From assembly GCA_002364085.1 (NCBI GenBank), contig DEXK01000011.1:81863-145862 (forward strand): a DNA stretch of 64,000 nt. The letters are read 5' to 3'. Made by a program: the position numbers and the translations under genes. The stretch is from Balneolaceae bacterium UBA3186. Lineage in GTDB: Bacteria; Bacteroidota; Rhodothermia; Balneolales; Balneolaceae. This document shows, one piece after another, positions 16,226 to 25,415 of this stretch; the stretch's first letter is position 1; each line of letters begins with the position of its first letter. The notes under the pieces are model-generated. The model saw only the letters and a list, made by a program, of their open reading frames with translations, searched no databases and was not told the DNA's origin.

Positions 16226-16660
16226 TTAATTATATTTAGATTCAAAAACTTCTCTCACTTCCCAGGCTTTGCAAGCTCCTAACGCACCACCTAGGGAAGA
16301 AGGGAAAAAAGAGAGTAAATAAATACCAGCATTAACAATCATGAAATCACCTTTGAAAATTGGAATAATTAGGCTAATAATGAACATTAGAAAAACAAGA
16401 ATAGTAAAAATCCAAAAGAAGAAAACAGCTGAGTCAAAAAGTTCTCTGCTCATATGACCTTTATTCTTATGCTGAAACTCTAATACTTCTCTGACTCCAT
16501 AAAAACTAGCATAAGAAAATACTGCGCCTAAAATCGGAAAGATCATACCGTCAGGTAATCCAATAAAAATTAAACCTATTAATAACATCAAGGTGTGCCA
16601 CGTTATCAAAAACTTTGGTACCCAAAGCTCTGTAAGTATGTAATATTTAGGTTTTTCCAT
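16226..16660 (-). CDS. Small four-helix membrane protein of unknown function
   Basis: A 144-residue protein with about four hydrophobic segments (roughly 15-33, 38-56, 76-98, 104-125), short charged loops and an N-terminus without a signal peptide. I do not recognise a family. It is likely an inner-membrane protein. It lies 30 bases after the creatininase-like gene on the same strand and may be the last gene of that operon. Confidence 0.6.
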   Translation of the reverse strand: MEKPKYYILTELWVPKFLITWHTLMLLIGLIFIGLPDGMIFPILGAVFSYASFYGVREVLEFQHKNKGHMSRELFDSAVFFFWIFTILVFLMFIISLIIPIFKGDFMIVNAGIYLLSFFPSSLGGALGACKAWEVREVFESKYN

Positions 16661-16690
16661 ATCTAAACCCTTAAGATCTATCTAAACAAT

Positions 16691-17455
16691 TCATTCATAC
16701 AAATCATCAACATCAGCCTTGCTAAGGTCAATAAAAAGCTGAGCCATTTTTTGGCATATATCCTTAAAGAATCGCTCTCCTTTTTCAGCTGAAGACGCTT
16801 TTGGGTCACCAATTCCGGTATCTTTTGTTACTTTTGACCAAGGACGTTCACTCCAAGCCCAGTCTTCATTAAAAGCAGCTATTTTGATTTTTCTTTCAGC
16901 TCCGTCGCCCCATTCTTTTTTCGGTAATACTAGATGCGGTTCCAGATGAAGGACTAAACTGGTTTCCATTTCGTCAGCATGATCTCCGGGATCGGTAAAA
17001 TACTTATATCTATTCAGCATTTTAGGCCAGAAAGTAACGCAGATTAACATGTCCGGATACAAAAGTCCAAGTTCCCGAACCATTGATTTAAAGTCGTTAC
17101 CACCATGACTGTTAAGGATCATAAACTTATGAATACCCTGTCTGTTCAGCACTTCAATGATGTCTTTTAGTATGTGAAATTGAGTACTTGGGTTTAGATT
17201 TATATCCAGATAAATATCAGATTGGCCGGTATTAACACCGAATGGAATATTAGGTAATACAATTATATTTGCATCATTTTCCCAGGCAATTCTGGCTGAT
17301 TCTTCAGCAATTGCTTTGCCTTCAATGTTATCAGTGGAGTAGGGAAGATGGTAATTATGGGCTTCCGTAGCTCCCCAAGGCAATACAGCAAGTTCAATAT
17401 CCGCATCTTTTAAATGCTTCCAGTTAGTTTCAGCTAAGATGTAAGGTCTGATCAT
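16691..17455 (-). CDS. Creatininase-family amidohydrolase
   Basis: A 254-residue cytosolic metal-dependent amidohydrolase. The N-terminal metal motif LPWGATEAHNYHLPYSTDN supplies the Glu, His and Asp ligands. LNSHGGNDF near residue 125 gives the second conserved His/Asn block, and the DHADEMETSLVL region adds the later His and Glu residues. The family includes creatinine amidohydrolase, riboflavin-pathway FAPy deformylase (ArfB) and the mycofactocin peptidase MftE, so the substrate is some cyclic or linear amide. It is the fifth gene of an operon with a ligase, a kinase, a phosphatase and a methyltransferase, 14 bases after the latter. Confidence 0.87.
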   Translation of the reverse strand: MIRPYILAETNWKHLKDADIELAVLPWGATEAHNYHLPYSTDNIEGKAIAEESARIAWENDANIIVLPNIPFGVNTGQSDIYLDINLNPSTQFHILKDIIEVLNRQGIHKFMILNSHGGNDFKSMVRELGLLYPDMLICVTFWPKMLNRYKYFTDPGDHADEMETSLVLHLEPHLVLPKKEWGDGAERKIKIAAFNEDWAWSERPWSKVTKDTGIGDPKASSAEKGERFFKDICQKMAQLFIDLSKADVDDLYE

Positions 17456-17469
17456 TATTCCTCAATTAT

Positions 17470-18558
17470 CTATTTCAAGCACTCATAAACTACAAACTTA
17501 TCATTCTCTGCTGTGATGGAGCAGGTTTTAAACAATTTATCTAAATGAGTTTTATAGTTCAGGTGTTTATTTGCTACCAAAACAAATCTTCCGGATCCTT
17601 TTAAACAGCTCTGAACCTGAGTAAACAGGTTAATTGTTACTTCAATGTTGGTTTCGTGTTCAAAATGGAAGGGAGGATTGGAAACTACCAGATCAAGTGA
17701 TCCATCATCAACATCTTCCAAAGAATCATTCCAATAAAAATGTGCGCCTTCATGTACATTCATTTTTGAGGATTCGACCGCAAGGAAAGAGTCGTCCACT
17801 AAATGAACTTCTGCGTTAGGTTGCTGACTTAAGATATGATCCGCAATCACACCATTACCGGAAGCCAGATCAAGAATATTATTTTCTGATTCCTTAACTG
17901 AAAGATGTTCTAAAAGGAATTGAGTAGCATAGTCAATATGATCAGAAGAAAAAACTCCCGGGTACTGTTTGTACACTTTATCGCCAAATTGGATGTCGAT
18001 CGTAACTGCTTGTTGCTCAATTTCTTTCTTATTTTTTAGAATGAGCAATCGGGCTTTTTTCTTTGCTTTTGATTGCTCGACTTCTTCAAAATATCTACTA
18101 CTGATCTCGAGCAATTGTGGTGTGAAGTATTTGGTCATAAATCCACATACAATGACGCCATTTTCTCTTAATGATTTGTGTAATAACTGAAGATAGAACT
18201 CAAAAGCTTCCATTGATTTAGGAATCTTTATCACTCCTAAATCGGTATCAGGAAGTGACCCAAAAGGAGTTTTAATTGTGCGAGATTTCAAGACTAAAGA
18301 ATTGCTAACATAATTCCTTTCAATAGCTTTTTGATGACTCTTATGGTTTACCACAGAAAGCGGTTGCAACTTGAAAAGGGTAGTGGCAAGAAAACCAAAG
18401 CGATCGTTTATCAATACTGAAGATTCATGCTCATCACTCAAATCGTTTATGTACTCAAGAATCAGTTCATCAGCTGCATTCCAGGGCTGTAGAGATCTAT
18501 TTGTTGTAGATGGATATCTTTTAATATCAAAGTCCCGATCATTGTAAGTGTATTTCAT
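17470..18558 (-). CDS. RlmG/RsmC-type guanine-N2 methyltransferase
   Basis: A 362-residue two-domain methyltransferase. The C-terminal domain holds the SAM motif ILDLASGNGVIADHIL (near 223-238) and the catalytic VVSNPPFHFEHE (near 288), the NPPF box of base N-methyltransferases that act on guanine N2. The N-terminal half (about 1-190) looks like a degenerate second copy without motif I. That is the known layout of RlmG (G1835 of 23S rRNA) and RsmC (G1207 of 16S rRNA), and the length is close to RlmG. The start overlaps the HAD gene stop by 4 bases. An rRNA enzyme is unexpected in this operon. Confidence 0.8.
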   Translation of the reverse strand: MKYTYNDRDFDIKRYPSTTNRSLQPWNAADELILEYINDLSDEHESSVLINDRFGFLATTLFKLQPLSVVNHKSHQKAIERNYVSNSLVLKSRTIKTPFGSLPDTDLGVIKIPKSMEAFEFYLQLLHKSLRENGVIVCGFMTKYFTPQLLEISSRYFEEVEQSKAKKKARLLILKNKKEIEQQAVTIDIQFGDKVYKQYPGVFSSDHIDYATQFLLEHLSVKESENNILDLASGNGVIADHILSQQPNAEVHLVDDSFLAVESSKMNVHEGAHFYWNDSLEDVDDGSLDLVVSNPPFHFEHETNIEVTINLFTQVQSCLKGSGRFVLVANKHLNYKTHLDKLFKTCSITAENDKFVVYECLK

Positions 18559-19400
18559 TCCATAATGGATTTACAGACGAAATCAGGAATAATACCCGTA
18601 GATCGAATCTGTGATTCGTAATTATCTTCACGAGTATTTCCCGAAAGAACCAACATTGTTTTCACTCCAAACTTATTACCACCAAGGATGTCAGTCCGCA
18701 ATGTATCTCCAACCATAAGGATATCATTTTTATTGATATACTCATCTTGGATAAGCTGCTCATAAGCATACATAAACATTTGCGAATCCGGCTTTCCGAA
18801 ATGGATGAATTTTTTTCCAAGCATATTTTCTACCAGTTTTGCTACACCACCGGTAGCAATGGCAATATCGTTATGAGAAACAGGGTAGTAATAGTCAGAA
18901 TTAGCCAAAATAACCGGCATATTTTTCTTTCTAAGGAGGTTTACTACTTTATTGATATCAATATTCCAGTCGAAACCTTCATCGTCTAAGAACACACAAG
19001 CTGATATGTCATCAATATTATTCAGATCAACATCAGCTACTGCAATATGTTCCAGACCTGCTTGTAGTATATAATCAGCAGAGTTTTCAGTTCCTAAATA
19101 TGCAATTTTACCACTGGTGATCTTTTGTTCAAGAAAATGCTTTGCCATCATACCGGATGTGATCATTTCATGAAGATGAATACCCGGCAGACCTAATTCC
19201 ACATATTTATCGACTTGTTGCTGTGGACTCCGGGATGCGTCATTGGTAAGAATCCTGAACAATTTTTGTTCATTTCGAATAAAAGCCAGAGTTTTATCCG
19301 CTCCATTAATCAATCCATTGTGGTTTTTTACTACGCCGTACGAGTCCAGCATAATAACTTTAAATTGTTTTGCAATATCGAAAAAGGAAGGGTAGCTCAT
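18555..19400 (-). CDS. HAD superfamily class IIA phosphatase (TIGR01459-like)
   Basis: A 281-residue cytosolic HAD phosphatase. Motif I is IMLDSYGVVKN near residue 16: the nucleophilic Asp is kept, but the usual second Asp (general acid) is Tyr, as in the Trp/Tyr variants of the TIGR01459 subgroup. Motif II is ILTNDASRS, and motifs III/IV are FGKPDSQMF with MVGDTLRTDILGG. The IIA cap lies between. Relatives act on small phosphates such as phosphoglycolate, pyridoxal phosphate or UMP. It follows the kinase gene directly, with no spacer, and overlaps the next gene by 4 bases, so it probably acts on a product of the same pathway. Confidence 0.83.
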   Translation of the reverse strand: MSYPSFFDIAKQFKVIMLDSYGVVKNHNGLINGADKTLAFIRNEQKLFRILTNDASRSPQQQVDKYVELGLPGIHLHEMITSGMMAKHFLEQKITSGKIAYLGTENSADYILQAGLEHIAVADVDLNNIDDISACVFLDDEGFDWNIDINKVVNLLRKKNMPVILANSDYYYPVSHNDIAIATGGVAKLVENMLGKKFIHFGKPDSQMFMYAYEQLIQDEYINKNDILMVGDTLRTDILGGNKFGVKTMLVLSGNTREDNYESQIRSTGIIPDFVCKSIME

Positions 19401-20447
19401 TTAGTATAGATCTAAAGCGTTAAGTAATGGTTCAGCGTCAAATTTATCATCTAGAGTGGGTAAATGAATTTCTAATGCTTCTTTTTGAAGTTTAGTGGCA
19501 AATATCTCATGAAAGAAAAATCGACCGTATTTAATTACGTAAGTGAGAATAAAGAAACGATAAGACTCCTTTAGAAACCGAATTTCAAGTTCTGAAAGAG
19601 GAAAGATTTTATGATATGCTTTTAGAAAGATAATAAAGCGTTCTTCCATCATAACATCCACATTGTAGCTAAATACTGTTTTATCCCCAATATCGGAAGC
19701 TACACGACTAAAGAAATAGAAATCAAGCATTCTGGTACTCATCCGGAACCAGTCGTAATCCCACCTTGAAAAAAGCTTAAAATTTGGAGTGACAGAGAAG
19801 TTGCCAATATTCCAGTCTACAAATACAGGAATGGTTTCCAGTTCGCATCCTCCTAAAGATTTATAATTATCCAAGAAGAGGTGACAATGATCTCTGATCA
19901 ACGATCTGTGAACGGGATATTCATATTTAGTAGATTTATCATCCAGAATCTCTAGAAGATCATGAATATCATCCTGCATGGTTTTAGATGATCTTGGTAA
20001 AGTAGCCTTTACAGTATCACAAGCTTTATGAAAGTAAGCTGTTTGCTGAGCTAATTTTACTATCTCATTTTTGTTCAGTCGCTTAGGGAGTTTATTCTTG
20101 ATGTGAATAGGTCTATAAAAAACGACCCAGGCATCTATAATTTCACTTTGATAGCGATGAACAAACAACTTGTTTCCCTTCATTAAAGACCTGGCAAGGA
20201 AGTTCTCAAAAGGAGAGGGAAGGTTATTGGAAAGCGTATTTATGATGCTATGATCTTCAACAAAATGTTCGAACTTACCAAAGTAGGATAGTTTAGCTAC
20301 AATAAAATTCTTGTCCCTGAGTGTTATTCTATACACGTGATTTGTGGAAACTTTCGCACTAATATCTACAATGTGAGCGATCTCTCGAGAACTATCATAG
20401 TTTTTCCAAGCTTCTCTGATTATAGTATCAAAGTCGATAAATGCCAT
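19401..20447 (-). CDS. APH/choline-kinase-like phosphotransferase
   Basis: A 348-residue protein with the aminoglycoside phosphotransferase fold. YRITLRDKNFIVAKLS near the N-terminus holds the ATP-binding Lys. VFVDWNIGNFSV near residue 210 is the catalytic loop, with D and N but lacking the usual leading His. RWDYDWFR near 229 is the metal-binding DFD equivalent. Family members phosphorylate hydroxyl groups of small molecules (choline, homoserine, aminoglycosides, methylthioribose). Resistance is unlikely here, because the gene is locked between a ligase and a phosphatase gene (stops and starts touch on both sides). Confidence 0.75.
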   Translation of the reverse strand: MAFIDFDTIIREAWKNYDSSREIAHIVDISAKVSTNHVYRITLRDKNFIVAKLSYFGKFEHFVEDHSIINTLSNNLPSPFENFLARSLMKGNKLFVHRYQSEIIDAWVVFYRPIHIKNKLPKRLNKNEIVKLAQQTAYFHKACDTVKATLPRSSKTMQDDIHDLLEILDDKSTKYEYPVHRSLIRDHCHLFLDNYKSLGGCELETIPVFVDWNIGNFSVTPNFKLFSRWDYDWFRMSTRMLDFYFFSRVASDIGDKTVFSYNVDVMMEERFIIFLKAYHKIFPLSELEIRFLKESYRFFILTYVIKYGRFFFHEIFATKLQKEALEIHLPTLDDKFDAEPLLNALDLY

Positions 20448-21802
20448 TATACGATCTCAAAATATCTTTTCATTTCCCAGTTTTTCTGTTCTGGATCATA
20501 TTGTTTCCATTCCCATTCTCTGGTTTTGATAAAATGGTTTGTAAATAATTCTCCAAATAACTCATTTGCAATGTCAGATTCTTTCATTGCTTTAGTTGCC
20601 TTATAAAGATTTGTTGGAAGAAGATTCGAATTCCCTTCATTATACTCATTTCCTGAAGTTGGCAATATGTCTAGCTTCAATCCATTTTTGATGCCATATA
20701 AGCCGGAAGCTAAACTGGCACACATACTCAAATAAGGATTCGCATCTGAACCTGGTACCCTGTTTTCTATCCTTATTGAATCTTCTGATGAGTTTACAAC
20801 TCGAACAGCAGTGGTTCTGTTATCAAAACCCCAACTCGCAGTGGTTGGAGCCCAGGACCCCGCTACAAATCTTTTATAACTGTTAACTGTTGGGGCATAC
20901 ATTGGAAGGATATGAGGTAAACAAAATAAAATACCCGCTAAATACGATTCCATCAAATCACTCATTTTGTGATCTTTTGAATCATTATAGAAAATATTTT
21001 TCTTGTCATCTATGCTCCATAAGCTTTGATGAATATGTCCACCACATCCCGGGAGATCTTTATTCCATTTCGCCATAAAACTGGCCATTATACCATCTTG
21101 ATAAGCTAGTTCTTTAACTGAGTTTTTAAACAATACAGCCTGATCAGCAGCCTCTAGAATAGTAGTATACTTTATACAAGCTTCATACACACCCGGTCCT
21201 GTTTCTGTATGCATACCTTCAATAGGAATTTTAAACTCATGTAAGGATTCAAAAAGTTTATTAACGAAAAAACTATGTTGCGAAGATCTGAGTATGGAAT
21301 AACCAAACATGCCCGGAGTTAGAGGTGTGGGAGCTGAATAGTTTTTTTGGTACAGAGAATGAGGAGTTTCTAAAAAATTAAACCATTCAAATTCATTACT
21401 AAATAAAGGTAAATAGCCTAAGTTATTGCACTGCTGTTGAATACGCTTCATTAAAGTACGAGGACATATGTTTTTCAAAGACTCAGATTCTTCAAAATCC
21501 CCTAACAAAAAAGGCTTATTATTATCCCAAGGAATTTTTCTGTACGTATCAATATCAATTAAAGTCAGCTCATCCGGATAACCTGTGTGCCAACCACTTG
21601 CATCAGTATTGGTGTAAGTTACATCATTAATATCCCATCCAAATATAACATTACAAAATCCCAGTCCTTCAGTTAACGCTTTAAGGAACTTTTCTTTGCT
21701 GATTAGTTTTCCACGTAATACACCATCGATATCGGTAACTGCAAACTTTATGCTATTAGATTCAGTATTGCGAACAGACTTTATGAGTTCTTCTTTATTC
21801 AA
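20447..21802 (-). CDS. Glutamine synthetase-like gamma-glutamyl ligase (PuuA-like)
   Basis: A 451-residue enzyme of the glutamine synthetase superfamily. The N-terminal beta-grasp part has FAVTDIDGVLRGKLIS, and the catalytic domain has ETGPGVYEAC (metal Glu), GCGGHIHQSLW (ATP/Glu-binding His), NSYKRFVAGSWAPTTASWG and RIENRVPGSDANPYL. The adenylylation loop of GlnA is not evident. The DIDGVLRGK opening and size match the PuuA/GlnT-like group that joins glutamate to amines such as putrescine or ethanolamine. It leads a five-gene operon with a kinase, a phosphatase and an amidohydrolase, so the product is probably a gamma-glutamyl compound other than glutamine. Confidence 0.85.
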   Translation of the reverse strand: MNKEELIKSVRNTESNSIKFAVTDIDGVLRGKLISKEKFLKALTEGLGFCNVIFGWDINDVTYTNTDASGWHTGYPDELTLIDIDTYRKIPWDNNKPFLLGDFEESESLKNICPRTLMKRIQQQCNNLGYLPLFSNEFEWFNFLETPHSLYQKNYSAPTPLTPGMFGYSILRSSQHSFFVNKLFESLHEFKIPIEGMHTETGPGVYEACIKYTTILEAADQAVLFKNSVKELAYQDGIMASFMAKWNKDLPGCGGHIHQSLWSIDDKKNIFYNDSKDHKMSDLMESYLAGILFCLPHILPMYAPTVNSYKRFVAGSWAPTTASWGFDNRTTAVRVVNSSEDSIRIENRVPGSDANPYLSMCASLASGLYGIKNGLKLDILPTSGNEYNEGNSNLLPTNLYKATKAMKESDIANELFGELFTNHFIKTREWEWKQYDPEQKNWEMKRYFEIV

Positions 21803-21885
21803 TTCCTTTAATTTTTATCTTATACAATATAGGAAAGCTATGCGTACTATGAATTTGAAAATTTTATTGGATTACCAAAAATATA

Positions 21886-22911
21886 ATGAGTGAAATAAGC
21901 GATCGAAAAAAAGATCATATACAATTTACTATTGATGAAGGTACTCAATACAAGCAAAGAAGCGGGTTTGAGAATTACACATTCATTCATAACGCACTTC
22001 CCGAAGTAAATATAGCTGAGGTATCTACAGAAGCTGTTTTGCTCGGAAAAAGATTTAGCTTTCCTGTATTTATTTCATCCATGACTGGAGGTTATTCTGA
22101 AGCAGGTCAAGTCAATGCTATCATTGCAGAATTTTGTGAGCATAAAAATCTCCCATTTGGCGTTGGAAGTCAAAGAGCCATGCTTGAGGATGAAATGCTA
22201 ACTGATACATTTTCGATAGTTCGAAAAAAAGCACCTTCCGCATTTATTTGTTCTAATATTGGTGGAGCGCAGCTTATCGGAAATTTGATGGAGGATAAAA
22301 TTAAACGATTGATAGACAGCATTGAAGCTAACGCTGTGATCGTGCATTTAAATCCTCTACAGGAACTCATGCAACCTGAGGGAGACAGAAATTTTAAAGG
22401 CATTCTTTCAGGTATTGAAAATTTAGCAAACTCTGTATCTATACCTATAATTGCCAAGGAAACAGGAGCCGGAATATCTAAACATGTTGCGAAAAAACTT
22501 TTAAATGCAGGTGTAAGTGTCATTGATGTTGCTGGAGCGGGTGGTACTAGTTGGGCTAAAGTTGAAAATCAAAGGGATTCCAACCTTGATCCGCATTTTG
22601 ATTTCGATGAATGGGGAAACTCAACTACGGATTGCTTGATTAATCTGACCAATTTACAGTGGGAAAGAAAATTTGAAGTTATATCATCCGGTGGAATTCG
22701 ATCTGCTTTCGATATTGCTAAATCGTTTTGTCTAGGAGCAGATTTTGCAGCGTGCGCTCAGCCTATTATTAAAGCAATTTCAATAAATGGATTGGATGGT
22801 ATAGATGAACTGGTCTCTAAATGGGAACATGATCTTAAAATGATTCTTACACTACTAGGATGCACCACTTTAAAAGAGCTAAACAGCTCGCATATAAAAC
22901 TTAATTCCTAG
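21886..22911 (+). CDS. fni: Type 2 isopentenyl-diphosphate isomerase
   Basis: A 341-residue FMN-dependent enzyme that interconverts IPP and DMAPP in the cytosol. It opens with the family signature DRKKDHIQFTI, followed by FISSMTGGY, GVGSQRAML, VHLNPLQELMQPEGD with the catalytic Gln and metal Glu region, VIDVAGAGGTSWAKVE and the FMN-phosphate loop SSGGIRSAFDIAKS. It heads a plus-strand run with a polyprenyl synthase, so precursor balancing and chain elongation are co-transcribed. The upstream 83 bases are shared with the divergent glutamine synthetase-like gene and should hold both promoters. Confidence 0.96.
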   Translation: MSEISDRKKDHIQFTIDEGTQYKQRSGFENYTFIHNALPEVNIAEVSTEAVLLGKRFSFPVFISSMTGGYSEAGQVNAIIAEFCEHKNLPFGVGSQRAMLEDEMLTDTFSIVRKKAPSAFICSNIGGAQLIGNLMEDKIKRLIDSIEANAVIVHLNPLQELMQPEGDRNFKGILSGIENLANSVSIPIIAKETGAGISKHVAKKLLNAGVSVIDVAGAGGTSWAKVENQRDSNLDPHFDFDEWGNSTTDCLINLTNLQWERKFEVISSGGIRSAFDIAKSFCLGADFAACAQPIIKAISINGLDGIDELVSKWEHDLKMILTLLGCTTLKELNSSHIKLNS

Positions 22912-22966
22912 CTTTTTAGCAGTATAAGAATCCTTATATTCTTTCGAATTATTCTTCAGAGACGAC

Positions 22967-23962
22967 TTGGCACAAACGGACTTACACAAAAAACTTCACG
23001 CCTTTATTGAAAAGGGCATTTCAGAACTCACTATTCCTGAAGCACCGGAATCACTTTATAAACCCTATTCCTATACTATGGGATTAGGAGGAAAGAGAAT
23101 CAGGCCTTATCTGGTTCTTTTAAGTTGTGGATTATGTGGAGGTATAATTGAAGAAGCACTACCATCGGCTTTAGCGGTAGAAATCCTTCATAATTTTACT
23201 CTTGTACATGATGATATAATGGATAGCGCTGACACAAGAAGAGGGCAACCAAGTGTTTTCAAAAAATGGGATCAAAATATTGCTATTCTCTCAGGCGATG
23301 TAATGTTTGCTGATGCATTCAAACAACTTGAATTTTATGGCCGTGAAGATTCTTTTTCAAAAAAAGATTACGCTGAAATACACAGCACATTTATTTCTGC
23401 AACAATTACTTTGTGTGAAGGTCAGGCACTAGACATGGATTTTGTGGAAAGGGAGCGGGTTGATCATAATGAGTATGTAGAAATGATCAAAGGAAAAACT
23501 TCTGCTTTGCTAGCTTGTTCTTTAAAAATGGGAGCAATCTCAGCTCATGCTTCTGAGAATCAAATTTCCTCTTTATTCAATTTAGGAATGGAAATGGGTA
23601 TTGCATTTCAGATTCAGGATGATTTATTAGATGCAATTGCAGACCCAGAAAAGTTTGGTAAAAAAGTTTGCGGAGATATTTATGAAGGCAAGAAAACATA
23701 TCTTACTATTCTTGCGTTAGAACGAGCAAATAAACAACAAAGCCAAAAAATTGAAACAGTTTTAGCCGCTAACAGTCCTACTCAACATGATGTGGAAGAT
23801 GTTTTGCAGCTTATGAAAGATTTGAATGTAATTTCTGACATAAAAAAAGAAGTTGATCTACATTATAGCAATGCTATAAACTCTCTAGATCTATTTCGTG
23901 ACTCGGATTACAAACAAGAGCTAAAAAATCTTCTTATCTTTCTAAAAAATAGAGATCACTAA
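22967..23962 (+). CDS. Trans-polyprenyl diphosphate synthase, probably GGPP synthase
   Basis: A 331-residue prenyl elongase. The first Asp-rich motif is LVHDDIMDSADTRRG (D82, D83, D86) and the second FQIQDDLLDAIAD; KxxR residues occur in GGKRIRPYL (42-50). The fifth residue before the first motif is Phe77, a bulky residue that in archaeal GGPP synthase stops growth at C20, so a C15-C20 product is more likely than a long quinone side chain. No ATG exists near the start; I use TTG at 22967. It lies 55 bases after fni, and may supply carotenoid synthesis. Confidence 0.9.
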   Translation: MAQTDLHKKLHAFIEKGISELTIPEAPESLYKPYSYTMGLGGKRIRPYLVLLSCGLCGGIIEEALPSALAVEILHNFTLVHDDIMDSADTRRGQPSVFKKWDQNIAILSGDVMFADAFKQLEFYGREDSFSKKDYAEIHSTFISATITLCEGQALDMDFVERERVDHNEYVEMIKGKTSALLACSLKMGAISAHASENQISSLFNLGMEMGIAFQIQDDLLDAIADPEKFGKKVCGDIYEGKKTYLTILALERANKQQSQKIETVLAANSPTQHDVEDVLQLMKDLNVISDIKKEVDLHYSNAINSLDLFRDSDYKQELKNLLIFLKNRDH

Positions 23963-23976
23963 TCACAAACTTTCGA

Positions 23977-24807
23977 ATGAACAAACTATCATATTTATTT
24001 TTAATAAGCGTTTTCATATTCACAGCATGTAAAAGTTCTAGCTTGGTTAAACCGGGAGATTCGGTTGAAGTAGCTTTTCAAAAAGGGTTTGCTAAATATG
24101 AAGAGGGAAATTATGGAGACGCAGCAGACATTTTTGAAACAGTAACAAGAATTGGGAGAGGAAGTGAATATGCTCAAGAAGCTCAATATTATTTAGCTGA
24201 AAGTTATTTTAATATGGAAAGATATATTATAGCTGAATCCGAATATTTGAGATTTATAACTTTTTATCCAAGAGATCCAAAAAGGGAAGAAGTTGATTTT
24301 AAGAAAGCTATAAGCGTCTATCATCAAAGTCCACGTTATCGACTAGATCAAACTGCTACTAGAAGAGCCATAGATGAATTTCAGCTTTTCAATAGTAGAT
24401 ACCCGAATTCAGAGTATGTAACACAATCGGCTGAGAAAATAAACGAGCTTAGAGAAAAGCTTTCAAGAAAGTACTTCGAGTCTGCTGAATTCTATTCCCG
24501 AACGGATCAATTTAAAGCTGCTACTATTTATTATGATCTTGTAATTGACAGATACCCTGAATCAAAATGGGCTGAAAGTGCGTTGTTGAATCAGATAGAA
24601 ACTTATAATGATTATGCTTCTAATAGTATTTTAGCGAAACAGGTTGAAAGATACGAATTGGCAATTTCAAGTTATGAAAAGTACATCCAGTTGTTTCCTC
24701 AAAGTAGCGCAAGAGGTCAGGCAGAGTCTATGAGAGACAGAGCTGAGCAAGGTATTAATGATGCTCGTAAACTACTTAGTGAATCGCAGAACCCACAAAG
24801 TAATTAA
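23977..24807 (+). CDS. bamD: Outer-membrane assembly lipoprotein BamD
   Basis: A 276-residue lipoprotein with a lipobox ending at C17 (FTAC) and an array of TPR-like helical pairs (about 30-240): FQKGFAKYEEGNYGDAADIF, AQYYLAESYFNMERY and later blocks. Length and repeat layout fit BamD, the essential TPR partner of BamA in folding outer-membrane proteins. It lies 14 bases after the prenyl synthase gene and 6 bases before nadD, in one transcript. Its position apart from bamA is normal for this group. Confidence 0.9.
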   Translation: MNKLSYLFLISVFIFTACKSSSLVKPGDSVEVAFQKGFAKYEEGNYGDAADIFETVTRIGRGSEYAQEAQYYLAESYFNMERYIIAESEYLRFITFYPRDPKREEVDFKKAISVYHQSPRYRLDQTATRRAIDEFQLFNSRYPNSEYVTQSAEKINELREKLSRKYFESAEFYSRTDQFKAATIYYDLVIDRYPESKWAESALLNQIETYNDYASNSILAKQVERYELAISSYEKYIQLFPQSSARGQAESMRDRAEQGINDARKLLSESQNPQSN

Positions 24808-24813
24808 CCCATT

Positions 24814-25392
24814 TTGAAAAAAGTCGGCCTTTTAGGAGGGACCTTTGATCCTGTTCATAATGGGCACATCGAAATTGCTAAATCATTTATAGGATCTGGC
24901 TATATAGATGAACTGTGGATTCTTTTGACTCCATATCCTCCTCATAAAATAGATAAGAAGCATGTTTCTTATGAGAAAAGATTATTAATGCTGGAAAATG
25001 CTTTTAATAATCATGAGTTTAAAATTCTGTCTATTGAAAAAGATCTTCCAAAGCCATCATACACTTATAGAACTATTAAGGTTTTAAAAAAGGAAAATCC
25101 CGACTATAGATTTTTCTTTTGTCTGGGTGAAGATAGTCTTACCAAATTTCATACATGGAAACACTTTGATAAAATTTTAGAAGAAGCAGAGCTTTTGGTA
25201 GCAAAAAGACCAAATTTTGATCACAGCTCTGTTGAAACTACTATACTAAAAAAAACAACCTTTGTTGAACACCAGCCCATAGATATATCTTCTTCATCTA
25301 TAAAAAGTAACATTAATGATGAACTATATTTAAAATCTTATTTACCGAGTTCTGTGCATTCTGTTATTGAAAAAGAGAATTTATATCGCTAA
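24814..25392 (+). CDS. nadD: Nicotinate-nucleotide adenylyltransferase
   Basis: A 192-residue cytosolic enzyme that makes nicotinate adenine dinucleotide from NaMN and ATP. The nucleotidyltransferase motif GLLGGTFDPVHNGHIEIA is at the N-terminus, FFCLGEDSLTKFHTW lies in the middle, and the late ISSSSIKSNI motif is the ISxTxxR equivalent with Lys in place of the usual Arg. The start must be TTG at 24814, because no ATG precedes the GGTFDP motif in frame. It lies 6 bases after bamD. Confidence 0.93.
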   Translation: MKKVGLLGGTFDPVHNGHIEIAKSFIGSGYIDELWILLTPYPPHKIDKKHVSYEKRLLMLENAFNNHEFKILSIEKDLPKPSYTYRTIKVLKKENPDYRFFFCLGEDSLTKFHTWKHFDKILEEAELLVAKRPNFDHSSVETTILKKTTFVEHQPIDISSSSIKSNINDELYLKSYLPSSVHSVIEKENLYR

Positions 25393-25415
25393 TTACTGCG
25401 AACTAAAATTCTTAT

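Noticed and set aside
19401..20447. The APH-type gene as an antibiotic resistance gene
   Set aside because: It is locked inside a metabolic operon by touching stops and starts, lacks the usual leading His in the catalytic loop, and has no mobile element nearby.
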